From: Sphingomonas sp. R647
GTDB taxonomy: Bacteria > Pseudomonadota > Alphaproteobacteria > Sphingomonadales > Sphingomonadaceae
DNA: 64,000 nucleotides
Reading direction: 5' to 3'
NCBI RefSeq assembly: GCF_020177055.1
Contig: NZ_JAIQXT010000009.1
Coordinates: 1 to 64,000 of the forward strand
Of this stretch, positions 9,022 through 18,737 are shown one piece after another. Below the pieces are notes generated by a model. It did not search any database, was not told where the DNA came from, and saw only the letters and a program-made list of their open reading frames with translations. How positions within the stretch are numbered: the stretch's first letter is position 1; each line of letters begins with the position of its first letter. The position numbers and the translations under genes are program-made.

Positions 9022-10920
9022 GTGAAACTGGTACGCGGCGCATGGAAGCTGCTCGTCGGCATCAAGGACGCGCTCGTCCTGCTGTTCATGCTGTTCTTCT
9101 TCGGGGCGCTGTTCGCATTGCTGTCGGCGCGGCCCAATCCGGGTGCGGTCAAGGATGGCGCGCTACTGCTGGCGATCGACGGCACCATCGTCGAACAGCC
9201 GGCCGAGGCCGATCCGTTCGGTGGCCTTGGCGGCGGGCAGGCTCCGCGCGAGCATCGCATGCGCGATCTGGTCCGCGCGCTTGATGCGGCCAAGGATGAT
9301 GCGCGGGTCAAGGTGGTCGTGCTCGACCTAGACCGGTTCGGCGGCGGCTATCCCGCTGCGGTCGCAGAAGTGGGCGAGGCGATCCGCCGCGTGCGCGAGG
9401 CGAAGAAGCCGGTGCTGGCTTATGCCACCGGCTATAGCGACGCGAGCTATCTGCTCGCCGCCAATGCCAGCGAAATCTGGGTCGACCCGATGGGTGGCAC
9501 GATCTTCAGCGGTCCGGGCGGTTCGCGGCTCTATTACAAGGGCCTGATCGACAAGCTGGGCGTCACCACGCACGTCTATAAGGTCGGCAAGTTCAAGTCG
9601 GCGGTCGAACCCTATCTTTTGACCGCGCAGTCGCCCGAGGCGAAGCAGGCCAATGAGGCGCTGTACGGCGCGATTTTTGGCCAGTGGCGCGAAGCGGTGA
9701 AGAAGGCGCGGCCCAAGGCGCGGATCGAGCCGCTGCTGACCAATCCGGCCGACGCGGTCGCCGCTGCGAATGGCGACTTTGCCAAGATGAACCAGCAGCT
9801 CGGCATGGTCGACAAGCTGGGCGACCGGCTGGCGTTCGGCAAGCGTGTGGCGGAGATCGCCGGCGTCGATGCGAACAAGCCCGCGGGCAGCTACAAGACG
9901 ATCAAGCTCGCCAACTGGCTGGAGGCCAATCCGGTCGAGAAGACCGGCGATGCGATCGGCGTGATCACGGTTGCGGGCGAGATCGTCGACGGCAAGGCCG
10001 GGCCGGGCGTTGCGGCGGGCGACACGATCGCCAATCTGCTGCTGAAGGGCCTGGCCGACAAGAAGCTGAAGGCGCTGGTCGTGCGCGTCGATTCGCCGGG
10101 CGGATCGGCGTTGGCGTCCGAGCGCATCCGGCAGGCGATCCTGGTCGCCAAGGAACAGAAACTCCCGGTCGTCGTCTCGATGGGCAGCCTCGCGGCGAGC
10201 GGCGGTTACTGGGTCGCGACGCCGGGCGACGTGATCTTTGCCGAACCCAACACGATCACCGGCTCGATCGGCATTTTCGGTATCCTGCCGACGTTTGAGA
10301 ATACGCTCGCCAAGATCGGCGTGACGTCGGACGGGGTGAAGACCACGCCGCTGACCGGCCAGCCCGACGTCTATGCCGGCACCAATGCCGAAGTGGACCG
10401 GGTGCTGCAGTCGGGGATCGAACAGGGCTATCGCCGCTTCATCGGTCTCGTCGCCGGGTCGCGCAAGATGACCCCGGCGCGGGTGGACGAGATCGGTCAG
10501 GGCCGCGTGTGGGACGGCGGCACCGCGCGTCAGCTGGGGCTGGTCGACCGGTTCGGCAATCTCGACGCCGCGATTGCCGAGGCGGCAAAGCGCGCCAAGC
10601 TCGATCCGGCCAAGACCCATGCAGTGTTCCTTGAGAAGGAGCCCGACTGGTTCAGCGCGCTGATCGGCGGGCTGATGTCGGGCGGCGACAGCGATGAGGA
10701 AGAGGCTGCGCCCGAAAGCGGCGGCGACCTGTATGCCCGCATTGCCGGGGATCGTCGCGCGGTGCTGGCGCAGGCGCTGGGCGATGCGAAGCGGCTGGCG
10801 GGTGCGTCGTCGATGCAGGCACGCTGCCTGGAGTGCGCGTCTTATGGCCCGATGACGGGGCCACAGGCGCAGGCGGACGCGCGGCTGATCGATCTGGTGA
10901 TGGCGAAGCTCGGCCTTTGA
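9022..10920 (+). CDS. sppA: Signal peptide peptidase SppA, 67 kDa type
   Basis: 632 residues from a GTG preceded by GGAG. It degrades cleaved signal peptides in the inner membrane. One N-terminal transmembrane helix (about residues 15-35) anchors a periplasmic tandem S49 protease. The catalytic lysine is K192 in GKFKSAVEPY and the nucleophile S393 in SLAASGGYW, the pair known from E. coli SppA. Length matches the long, two-domain form. The 13-base gap to the following GNAT suggests co-transcription. The C-terminal end (SSMQARCLECASYGP) carries two cysteines not usual in the family. Confidence 0.95.
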   Translation: MKLVRGAWKLLVGIKDALVLLFMLFFFGALFALLSARPNPGAVKDGALLLAIDGTIVEQPAEADPFGGLGGGQAPREHRMRDLVRALDAAKDDARVKVVVLDLDRFGGGYPAAVAEVGEAIRRVREAKKPVLAYATGYSDASYLLAANASEIWVDPMGGTIFSGPGGSRLYYKGLIDKLGVTTHVYKVGKFKSAVEPYLLTAQSPEAKQANEALYGAIFGQWREAVKKARPKARIEPLLTNPADAVAAANGDFAKMNQQLGMVDKLGDRLAFGKRVAEIAGVDANKPAGSYKTIKLANWLEANPVEKTGDAIGVITVAGEIVDGKAGPGVAAGDTIANLLLKGLADKKLKALVVRVDSPGGSALASERIRQAILVAKEQKLPVVVSMGSLAASGGYWVATPGDVIFAEPNTITGSIGIFGILPTFENTLAKIGVTSDGVKTTPLTGQPDVYAGTNAEVDRVLQSGIEQGYRRFIGLVAGSRKMTPARVDEIGQGRVWDGGTARQLGLVDRFGNLDAAIAEAAKRAKLDPAKTHAVFLEKEPDWFSALIGGLMSGGDSDEEEAAPESGGDLYARIAGDRRAVLAQALGDAKRLAGASSMQARCLECASYGPMTGPQAQADARLIDLVMAKLGL

Positions 10921-10933
10921 GAAAGTTGATCGC

Positions 10934-11497
10934 TTGATCCAGATCCAGTTGCGGGCGGCGGAGCCCGGCGATGCCGCAGCGATCGCCGCCATCTATGCGC
11001 CCTATGTGCTGACCGGTACGGTGAGCTTCGAGTTCGATCCGCCCGACGCGCGCGCGATGCGCGGGCGGATGGAGGCATCGGACGGGCTGTTCCCGTGGAT
11101 CGTCGCGACCAATGGCGAGGGGCGAGGGGTGCTTGGCTACGCCTATGCCACCAAGTTCCGTGAGCGTGCGGCGTACCGCTATGTCGTCGAAACCTCGGTC
11201 TATGTCGCGGGCGCGGTGCAGGGGCAGGGCGTCGGGCGGCTGCTGTACGAGGCGTTGATCGACACGCTGCGCGCGCAGGGCTTCACTCAGGCAGTCGGGG
11301 TAATCTCATTGCCCAACGACCAGTCGATCAAGACGCATGAGCAGGTCGGCTTTCGCCGCGCCGGGCAGTTGCGCGAGATCGGGTTCAAGGAAGGCCGCTG
11401 GGTCGATATCGGCATCTGGCAATGCGTGCTGAACGACAGCGCGATCCCGCCGGTCGAGCCGAAGCCGTTCAGCGAGGTCGGCGTGGTCCGGGGCTGA
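10934..11497 (+). CDS. GNAT N-acetyltransferase, phosphinothricin acetyltransferase-like
   Basis: 187 residues from a TTG start just after sppA. Pattern of the Pat/YncA group: IQLRAAEPGDAAAIAAIYAP, then TSVYVAGAVQGQGVGRLLY (acetyl-CoA phosphate-binding loop QGQGVG), SLPNDQSIKTHEQVGF and the tail GRWVDIGIWQ. Members acetylate L-amino acid analogues such as methionine sulfone and sulfoximine; herbicide resistance is not implied in a chromosomal housekeeping context. TTG is taken because the family begins right at this segment and GAGAAAG precedes it at moderate distance. Confidence 0.85.
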   Translation: MIQIQLRAAEPGDAAAIAAIYAPYVLTGTVSFEFDPPDARAMRGRMEASDGLFPWIVATNGEGRGVLGYAYATKFRERAAYRYVVETSVYVAGAVQGQGVGRLLYEALIDTLRAQGFTQAVGVISLPNDQSIKTHEQVGFRRAGQLREIGFKEGRWVDIGIWQCVLNDSAIPPVEPKPFSEVGVVRG

Positions 11498-11561
11498 ACC
11501 ACCGTATAATTTTTAGTCGGCGGCGAATGACTTGGCCGCCATTCTTTCCTAAAATGTGCTT

Positions 11562-11948
11562 ATGCAAGTTGCGCCCACCCATCGCGTCGAGATCGACCGT
11601 GAGCGCAAGCTGGCGATCCTGACCATGCTCGCGATGCTCGGGCCGGAAGATGCGTCCTGGGCGGGCGAGGAGCTGCGCGCCGCGATTCAGACGTTCGGGC
11701 CGGACATCGGCCAGCATGTCACGCTGTATGATCTGAGCGCGGTGCCGAGCATGCCGACCGCGACGATCGATCAGACGCTGCAAACGCTGGACCATCCAGC
11801 GGTGCGGGAAATCTGGGCGCGCAAGATTGCCTTCGTCGTCACCACCGCGACCGCGCGGATGCAGGCGCGGCGTTTGCAGCAGGTGCGGAAGGACATCGGC
11901 GTGTTCGATTCGCGCGAGGCGGCGATTGCCTGGCTGATGGAGCCTTGA
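11562..11948 (+). CDS. STAS-like (SpoIIAA-related) protein
   Basis: 128 residues. Alternating strands and helices fit a STAS/SpoIIAA-like fold: VEIDRERKLAILTMLAMLG, HVTLYDLSAVPSMP, then IAFVVTTATARMQARRLQQV and the end VFDSREAAIAWLME, which is the standard close of the sphingomonad STAS/SEC14-like small proteins. No phosphorylated serine motif is evident. There is no clear ribosome site before the ATG at 11562, and a GTG six bases upstream is an alternative. Stops just before the convergent TRIC-type gene. Role unknown. Confidence 0.6.
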   Translation: MQVAPTHRVEIDRERKLAILTMLAMLGPEDASWAGEELRAAIQTFGPDIGQHVTLYDLSAVPSMPTATIDQTLQTLDHPAVREIWARKIAFVVTTATARMQARRLQQVRKDIGVFDSREAAIAWLMEP

Positions 11949-11949
11949 A

Positions 11950-12579
11950 CTACCGCCCGCCGCGATAGGCGGGGAGGGCCAGTTTCCACCGGATCGCGGC
12001 GGCACGCAGCGCGAACCCGGCGCTCGCGGCGATGAGACTGGCGGCGTAGAGCGGCAGTCCCAGAAGCGTCAGGCCGACATGAAGCCCGGAGGCGAGCGCG
12101 GCGGCGGTGACGTAGAGTTCGGGGCGCATCAGAATCGACGGCTCCCCCGCGAGCACGTCGCGGATAATGCCGCCGGCGCAGGCCGTCAGCACGCCCATCA
12201 GCATTGCCGGGACCGGGGGGATGCCAAAGCTTAACGCCTTGGCCGCGCCGAACACGGCATAGGCGGCGAGGCCGGCGGCATCGAGCCAGTCGAATCCCTG
12301 TCCCTGCCACCAGCGTTGCGGCGTCACCCAGATCAGCCCGGCGACGCCGAGGCACAGGGCCGCGACGAACGGATGGTGGACCCACCACACCGGCGCGTCG
12401 ATCAGCAGATCGCGGATCGTCCCGCCGCCGACGCCCGTCACCAGCGCGAAAAAGGCGGCGGTGACGAAGGTCTGGCTGCGGCCCGTCGCCGCCAGCGCGC
12501 CGGTTGCGGCGAACACGGCGATGCCGAACAGGTCGAGCCAGGGCAGCACGGTGCCGAGCGGGAGCGGGGTGGGGGACAT
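11950..12579 (-). CDS. Trimeric intracellular cation channel family protein (UPF0126/YadS)
   Basis: 209 residues with seven hydrophobic helices made of two inverted repeats: LDLFGIAVFAATGALAA with GVGGGTIRDLL, and again LDAAGLAAYAVFGAAKAL with ACAGGIIRDVL. The two GGxxRD(L/V)L motifs are the ion-path signature of prokaryotic TRIC channels. Inner-membrane cation channel; physiological ion and trigger are not known in most bacteria. Monocistronic by position, convergent with the STAS-like gene (stops 1 base apart). Confidence 0.9.
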   Translation of the reverse strand: MSPTPLPLGTVLPWLDLFGIAVFAATGALAATGRSQTFVTAAFFALVTGVGGGTIRDLLIDAPVWWVHHPFVAALCLGVAGLIWVTPQRWWQGQGFDWLDAAGLAAYAVFGAAKALSFGIPPVPAMLMGVLTACAGGIIRDVLAGEPSILMRPELYVTAAALASGLHVGLTLLGLPLYAASLIAASAGFALRAAAIRWKLALPAYRGGR

Positions 12580-12610
12580 GGCGCTGCTGTCTCACCCCGT
12601 GCGCGCGCGG

Positions 12611-12961
12611 TCAACGTGGCGAGCCGACCCCAAGCCGGGCGAGCGCGCGCAACACACGCTGGATATGCAGCACGGGCAGCATCGCCGCCTTGAAGATCGT
12701 TGCGACGATGATCAGCGTCATTGCGGGGAAGCCCCAGCGCAGTGCGTCGAGCACCTCGGTCGCGCCGAAGAAACGCCAGGCGGCATAGGCTCCGGCGAAA
12801 AAGATCAGCGTCTGGGCGACGAGCACCACTGCGCTGGTCCAGCCAAGGCTGCCGCCGAACAGCGATCCGACCTGGGTCAGATAGCCGGGTTCCTCGCCGA
12901 TCTGGCGGAGCAATTCGCGTTCTTCCGCCGCGATGGCGGCGTCGATGTCCTGGTCACGCAT
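12611..12961 (-). CDS. DUF6768 membrane protein, partner of ECF sigma factor
   Basis: 116 residues. An acidic N-terminal helix (DIDAAIAAEERELLRQIGEE) is followed by two transmembrane helices (about 38-62 and 72-98) and a short basic tail. This is the DUF6768 layout. It overlaps the end of the ECF sigma factor gene by 8 bases, so the two are translationally coupled. The position is that of an anti-sigma factor, and a cytosolic helix ahead of membrane segments would suit that job, but no known anti-sigma domain is visible; the regulatory role is inference. Confidence 0.75.
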   Translation of the reverse strand: MRDQDIDAAIAAEERELLRQIGEEPGYLTQVGSLFGGSLGWTSAVVLVAQTLIFFAGAYAAWRFFGATEVLDALRWGFPAMTLIIVATIFKAAMLPVLHIQRVLRALARLGVGSPR

Positions 12962-13514
12962 GGGACTCTCCTTCCAATTGGGTCCTGAGCCTGGCGCGGG
13001 CGTGCATCAGGCGGGTCTTGACGGTTCCGGCGGGGATGCCGAGCGCCACCGCGGTTTCGGCAATGCTCAGCCCCTCGAAATAATGCAGCGCGACCGCGGC
13101 GCGATGGCCGGGCGGCAGTGCGGCGACGGCGCGGCGCAGGGTGATGCCATCGGCGGCATCCTCCGGGGTCGGCGGTGCGGGGACGGGGGCGTCCTCCAAT
13201 GCGGTGGCAAGGGCGCGGCCCGCGACCCGGTCGCCGATCGCGGCGGCGGTCTTGCGGGTGACGATGCGATAGGCCCAGGCGGGGAAGGCGCGCTCGTCGC
13301 GCAAAGCGCCGATGCCGCGCATGATGTCGATCCACGCGGCCTGCACCGCTTCCTCCGCCAGCGCGCGGTCGCCGGTCAGCCGCCAGCCATGCGCAACCAG
13401 CCGGCGGTGCCAGCGTGCGACCAACCGCTCGATCGCGCGCCGGTCCCCCGTCTGCGCCGCAACGACCAGCCAGGCATCGGCGGCGCGTTCGGCTTGCTGT
13501 GCTTCCCCGTTCAT
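12954..13514 (-). CDS. RNA polymerase ECF sigma factor
   Basis: 186 residues. Region 2: DAWLVVAAQTGDRRAIERLV through AEEAVQAAWIDIMRGIGAL; region 4: LRRAVAALPPGHRAAVALHY with FEGLSIAETAVALGIPAGTV and KTRLMHARARLR. A Pro-rich linker of about 20 residues joins them. The ATG at 13514 (MNGEAQQAERAAD) is preferred to an extension that runs into the upstream promoter region. Coupled with a DUF6768 membrane protein downstream. Divergent from the DUF1275 gene with about 90 bases between. Confidence 0.9.
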   Translation of the reverse strand: MNGEAQQAERAADAWLVVAAQTGDRRAIERLVARWHRRLVAHGWRLTGDRALAEEAVQAAWIDIMRGIGALRDERAFPAWAYRIVTRKTAAAIGDRVAGRALATALEDAPVPAPPTPEDAADGITLRRAVAALPPGHRAAVALHYFEGLSIAETAVALGIPAGTVKTRLMHARARLRTQLEGESHA

Positions 13515-13605
13515 GCGGACAAGGTGCGCCCGGAATGACGTTCGGTTCAATCGCCGATGCGATTTCCCGCTTGGCGTGACGGTGTCGCTGTGGAGAATGC
13601 GGGGC

Positions 13606-14249
13606 ATGAAGGATTATGCCCCCCGCTTCATCGCGCTCGCCGTCGCGCTGGCCGCGCTCGCCGGGTTTGTCGATGCGATCGCCTTTACCCGGCTGGGGGG
13701 CTATTTCGTGTCGTTCATGAGTGGCAATTCGACGCGGCTGGGTGTCGGGATCGGGCTGGCGGACGGGACGGCGTTGCTGGCGGCGGCGCTGATCCTGGCG
13801 TTCGTGGCAGGCGTGATGGTCGCGACGATCGTCGCGCGGCATTTTGCGGCGCGGCGCAAGGTTGCGGTGCTGAGCGCGGTGACGGTCACGCTGGCGCTGG
13901 CGGCGGCGCTGTGGATGGTCCTGCCGGGGCCGCTCCCGCTTCTGCTGGTCGCGGCGGCGATGGGGATGGAGAATGGCGTGTTCGCGCGCGATGGCGAGGT
14001 GGCGATCGGCGTCTCCTACATGACCGGGTCGCTGGTGCGGATGGCGCAGCGGCTGGCCGGTGCGCTGATGGGCGATCCCGAGCGCTGGGCGTTCGTGCCG
14101 CATCTGATGCTCTGGCTGGGCTTTGCGGTCGGCGTGGTGCTGGGGGCGAAGGTGGGCTTGGCGGCGGCGGATGCGGCGCTATGGATCGCCGCACTGGCGG
14201 CAGGCGGGCTGACGCTGGTCGCGGCAGGACTGACCCGAGGAGCGACCCG

Positions 14250-14253
<4 letters not shown>
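13606..14253 (+). CDS. YoaK/DUF1275 family membrane protein
   Basis: 215 residues, six hydrophobic helices. Begins with LAGFVDAIAFTRLGGYFVSF followed by MSGNSTRLG, the diagnostic motif of DUF1275, and has GMENGVFARDGEVAIGVSYM with TGSLVR in the second half. Inner-membrane protein of unknown transport activity. GGAG lies 10 bases upstream of the chosen ATG. The stop overlaps the start of the aldo/keto reductase gene (ATGA), so the two are coupled. Confidence 0.9.
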
Positions 14254-15257
<1,004 letters not shown>

Positions 15258-15265
15258 CGGCCTTG

Positions 15266-15287
15266 TCCTCCCCCAGAAGGGGGAGGA
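15266..15287. repeat. CCTCCCCC hairpin between convergent genes
   Basis: A perfect 9-bp stem (TCCTCCCCC, AGAA loop) between the aldo/keto reductase and the convergent serine hydrolase. No T tract follows. The same core recurs elsewhere in the window (28909, 47256, 47719, 54251), so it looks like one member of a dispersed palindromic family that may also serve as a terminator. Confidence 0.65.
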
Positions 15288-15307
15288 TCGCCGCGGGGGT
15301 CCCGACG

Positions 15308-16645
15308 CTACTTCTTCGGGGCCGGAGTCGCGCGGCCGCCCTGGTGGAGGATGATGCCGGTCACCTTGCCGCTGGCGTCGCGGGTGAATTCGACCTGGGC
15401 GTCGACGACCTTGAGGAAGAAGCGGTCCTTGCTTTCGGCGAACAGCTCGAACTCCTGCTGCCCGGTCGCCTGGGTCATCAGCTTGTCGTCCTTGACCCGC
15501 ATCGTGATCGCAAAGGTCGGGGCGAGTTCGTACACGCCCTCATATTGCGCGAGCTGATCGGGCGCGACGGTCGCGGTCTGGCGTTCGCCGGGCAGCACTA
15601 CCGCGCCGCCGCGCGCGAGTGTCATCAGTGACGTGGACAATTTGCCCGGCGAGGGGCCGTTGAGGTTGCCGAGCACGACCACGGTGATCTTGCGGTCGGG
15701 GTCATAGGCGAGCGAGGTGTTGAACCCTTCGATCCCGCCGCCATGCTCGATCGTGGTGACGCCGCCCGCGCTCAGGACGCCGATGCCGAGCGCGTAACCG
15801 TCCTTGTACGGCGTGCGGAAGGCGGCGAGAGTGGCGGGCTTGAGCAGCTTGCCGCCGTACAGGCCGCGCTGCCATTTCAGCAGGTCGCGGGTAGTCGAAT
15901 AGAGCGCGCCAGCGCCTTGCGGGATGGTCATGCTGACATAATCGGCATTGACCGGACCGTCCTTGGAGGGGGAATAGCCCGATGCGCGGCGCGGCAGGAT
16001 CGTCGCGTGGGTGTCGTAGCCGGTGTCGGACATGCCGAGCGGCTTGAAGAGGTTTTCCGCGACAAACGTCGCGTAGCTCTGGCCGCTCAATTTCTCGACG
16101 ATCGCGCTGAGCAGCACATAGCCCGAGTTGGAGTAGGAGAATTTCTCTCCCGGCGCGAAGTCGAGCGGCTTGTCGCGGAAGCGCGCGATCAGGCTCGCAT
16201 GGGTGGCGGGCAGCGTCTTGGTTGCGCCATAATCCGGGAAGCCGGTGAAATTGGGGATGCCCGAGCTGTGGGTGAGCAGATGGCGCACAGTCACCTTGTC
16301 CCACGCCGCTGGCGCATCGGTCAGGTACGTCTTGACCGGCGCGTCGAGAGTGAGCTTGCCGCGGTCCTGCAGCAGCAGGATCGCGACGCCGGTGAACTGC
16401 TTGGTGACCGAGCCGAGGCGGAACTTGGTGTCGCCGTCATTGGCGATCTTCCATTCGAGGTTCGCCGATCCATAGCCCTTGTCGAACAGCACCACGTCAT
16501 CGCGCGCGACGAGAACCGCGCCCATGAACGCGCCCTTGTCGGCATCGTCGCGGACCACGGCGTCCATGCGCGCGGGGTCCTGCGCCAGCGCGGGGAGGGG
16601 CGTAAGAGCGATCGCGGCAAGTGCGATAGCGGCGTAGCGGCGCAT
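15308..16645 (-). CDS. Exported serine hydrolase, class C beta-lactamase-like
   Basis: 445 residues with a signal peptide (MRRYAAIALAAIALTPLPAL, cut after ALA-Q). The penicillin-binding fold motifs are SVTK (S79, K82), YSN (Y171-N173) and EHGGG near residue 305. These place it in the AmpC/EstB/PBP4* superfamily (COG1680). The C-terminal 100 residues form an extra beta-barrel-like domain common in such proteins. It acts in the periplasm, as an esterase, D-amino-acid peptidase or similar; beta-lactam resistance cannot be concluded. GGAGA precedes the ATG at suitable distance. Longer upstream frames are not used. Confidence 0.9.
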   Translation of the reverse strand: MRRYAAIALAAIALTPLPALAQDPARMDAVVRDDADKGAFMGAVLVARDDVVLFDKGYGSANLEWKIANDGDTKFRLGSVTKQFTGVAILLLQDRGKLTLDAPVKTYLTDAPAAWDKVTVRHLLTHSSGIPNFTGFPDYGATKTLPATHASLIARFRDKPLDFAPGEKFSYSNSGYVLLSAIVEKLSGQSYATFVAENLFKPLGMSDTGYDTHATILPRRASGYSPSKDGPVNADYVSMTIPQGAGALYSTTRDLLKWQRGLYGGKLLKPATLAAFRTPYKDGYALGIGVLSAGGVTTIEHGGGIEGFNTSLAYDPDRKITVVVLGNLNGPSPGKLSTSLMTLARGGAVVLPGERQTATVAPDQLAQYEGVYELAPTFAITMRVKDDKLMTQATGQQEFELFAESKDRFFLKVVDAQVEFTRDASGKVTGIILHQGGRATPAPKK

Positions 16646-16715
16646 GAAATTGTCTCCCCCTGTGTGTTGCCTGACTATAACGGTTGGGTGGGGGAAGGCA
16701 AGCGGGCCCGGGCGA

Positions 16716-18656
16716 TCAGGCGGAGTGCATTGTCGGGTTCTGCCGCCGCCCGGCGGGGCGGTGCCAGACGGCGCGGTCACGGCCGCCGCGCTTGGCCTGC
16801 TCCAGTGCCGCGTCGGCGCGGAGCAGCAGCGAGTCGAAGCGGTCACCGATTGATGCGCCTGTGACACCAGCGCTGACCGTGACCCGGATCATCTCGCCAT
16901 AGCGGCCCGGGGTTTCGAGGCCGTAGAGGCCGGTGCGGACGCGCTCGGCGACGTTCATCGCCTCGGCCTGACTGTCCGCGCGGACGAATGCGGCAAACTC
17001 TGCGCCGCCGATCCGCCCGCAAAGATCGCCTTCGCGCAGCAATGCGGCGATGCCGTTGGCGATGTTGATCAGCGCGCGGTCGCCGGTTTCCTCGCCATGG
17101 ACCTCATTGATCCGCTTCAGGTGATCGACGTCGAAGGCGAGCAGATAATGGCCCTCTCCGCCCAGCACCGCGAGCCGGGCATCGATCTCGCTCGCCAGAT
17201 GGCGGCGGCTGGGGATGCCAGTCAGCGGGTCGCGCGTCGCGATCAGCTTGAGCTCGAGGTTGGCGCGCCGTAGCGCCTTGGTCCGATCGGAGACCTTGCG
17301 TTCGAGTTCGCTCTGCGCCGATCCCAGCCGTTCGGCCATGATGTCGAAATCATGCGTCAGCTGGGCCACTTCGTCGCGGGTCGCGACGCGGTCGACATCG
17401 ACGAAACGCGCGCTGGGAACGCGGTTGGTGAGTGCTCGGGTGCGCTCGATCAGGCGGGCGAGCGGTGCGCCCACCCGGCGGCGGAGCAACAGGGCGATGG
17501 CCAGCGCCTGAAGGATGAGGCAAATCGCGGCGGTCAGCGCGATGCGCAGGATCAGGCGGTTCGATTCCGCCTGCATTACCGCGGCGTCCTGAACGACCAG
17601 CGCGTACCAGCCCGGCGTTTCGATCCGGCGCATCGCGACAAAGCTGCCCAGTGCCTCGGATTCCCCGAGGAAGTTGCCGTCGCGATGCTGCTGCACAAAC
17701 GACCACAGCGCCGCCAGCTGCGGGTCGCGCGTGGCGGTAAGGTCGAGCATCGATTCGGGGCCGGATTTCTTCTGATGGGTATAGTCGGGATGGTGGATCA
17801 GCCGCCCCTCACGCGAGATCAGGATGACGCCGGTGCCGGGCACATCATCAAATTCGTTCGCCGGGATCAGGCTGTCGAGCAGCACGCTGGTGCCCCAGCT
17901 GCCGACATGCCGCCCGCCAAGGTCGATCGGGGTCATGCAGCCGGTGGTCCAGGTGCCGCCGGTGCGGTCATACATGATGTGACGCAGCGCGGTGCAGCGC
18001 ATCGCGCGCGCGGGATTGGCCGCACGGGTCGTGACCGTCGCAAATTCCTGGCGCTGGAAATCCAGCGTGCTCGGCGCGTCCTTGCGGTAGAAGCGCAGCT
18101 GATCGGCACGATCGGCGGCAAACATCACCAGCGCATTGTCGGGGGTGAAGTAGTACAGGCTTTCCAGCTCCGGCCGGACGCCTTCGCCCAATTGGCTTAC
18201 GACGCCGGTCGCGGCGAGCAGCCGACGCCGCGCTGCTGGATCGGGCTCGCGCGGGATGAAGGCGCCGACTCCGCGAACATAGCCAAACACCGTGTTTCCG
18301 CCGCTGAACAACGCATCGGCACTGCGTCGGCCACCGCGCGGATCGGCTGGAAACAGCGTGTCGAACACCGCCGCATTGTCGAGCGCGGGGTTTCCGGCAA
18401 GCTCGGCCCGCAGCAATTCGCTCGCCCGGGCATGGGTCGATCGGATGCGGGCGAACCTCGCTTCCTGTTGCTGCGCGAGCTGGCGCGCATAATGATCGAG
18501 CGTCGCCAGCCCGCTTTCACGCGACCGGCGGCTGCTGTCGTCGTAGGATACGACGCCCGATATGATGAAGATCAGCCCGATCAGGGCGGACAGCGTGATC
18601 GCCGTCCGCGTCGCAATCGACATATCCCGAAGGAGTGCAGGAAAGCGTGCGCGCAT
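16716..18656 (-). CDS. Membrane GGDEF-domain protein with variant GGAEF site
   Basis: 646 residues. Transmembrane helix at about 22-42, a periplasmic sensor of about 300 residues (double-Cache-like, containing YYFTPDNALVMFAADR and GVILISREGRLIHHPDY), a second helix near 360-382, a HAMP-like linker, a coiled coil and a GGDEF domain from about residue 467. The signature is GGAEF at 550-554: the third, acidic metal-binding position is alanine. The upstream substrate motif reads DHLKRINEVHGEETGD, where GH is replaced by GE. The GGDEF fold is clear, but diguanylate cyclase activity is doubtful. Single gene; the start is the first ATG before the membrane helix. Confidence 0.85.
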   Translation of the reverse strand: MRARFPALLRDMSIATRTAITLSALIGLIFIISGVVSYDDSSRRSRESGLATLDHYARQLAQQQEARFARIRSTHARASELLRAELAGNPALDNAAVFDTLFPADPRGGRRSADALFSGGNTVFGYVRGVGAFIPREPDPAARRRLLAATGVVSQLGEGVRPELESLYYFTPDNALVMFAADRADQLRFYRKDAPSTLDFQRQEFATVTTRAANPARAMRCTALRHIMYDRTGGTWTTGCMTPIDLGGRHVGSWGTSVLLDSLIPANEFDDVPGTGVILISREGRLIHHPDYTHQKKSGPESMLDLTATRDPQLAALWSFVQQHRDGNFLGESEALGSFVAMRRIETPGWYALVVQDAAVMQAESNRLILRIALTAAICLILQALAIALLLRRRVGAPLARLIERTRALTNRVPSARFVDVDRVATRDEVAQLTHDFDIMAERLGSAQSELERKVSDRTKALRRANLELKLIATRDPLTGIPSRRHLASEIDARLAVLGGEGHYLLAFDVDHLKRINEVHGEETGDRALINIANGIAALLREGDLCGRIGGAEFAAFVRADSQAEAMNVAERVRTGLYGLETPGRYGEMIRVTVSAGVTGASIGDRFDSLLLRADAALEQAKRGGRDRAVWHRPAGRRQNPTMHSA

Positions 18657-18737
18657 CGTCCCGTGCTAAGGGAGACGGGTTAAGCCGCAGCTAATGCGGG
18701 GCGCGCTGCACCCCGCATCATCGTCGAAATGATGGTC

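Noticed and set aside
10934..11497. Herbicide or antibiotic resistance gene (bar/pat)
   Set aside because: It belongs to the broad Pat/YncA GNAT group; chromosomal homologues mostly act on amino acid analogues and there is no mobile context.
12877..14103. A 408-codon minus-strand frame across the sigma factor and DUF1275 genes
   Set aside because: His/Arg/Gln-rich shadow spanning two real genes in other frames.
15308..16645. Class C beta-lactamase
   Set aside because: The SVTK, YSN and HGG motifs are shared by many esterases and peptidases; the extra C-terminal domain and lack of KTG point away from true AmpC.
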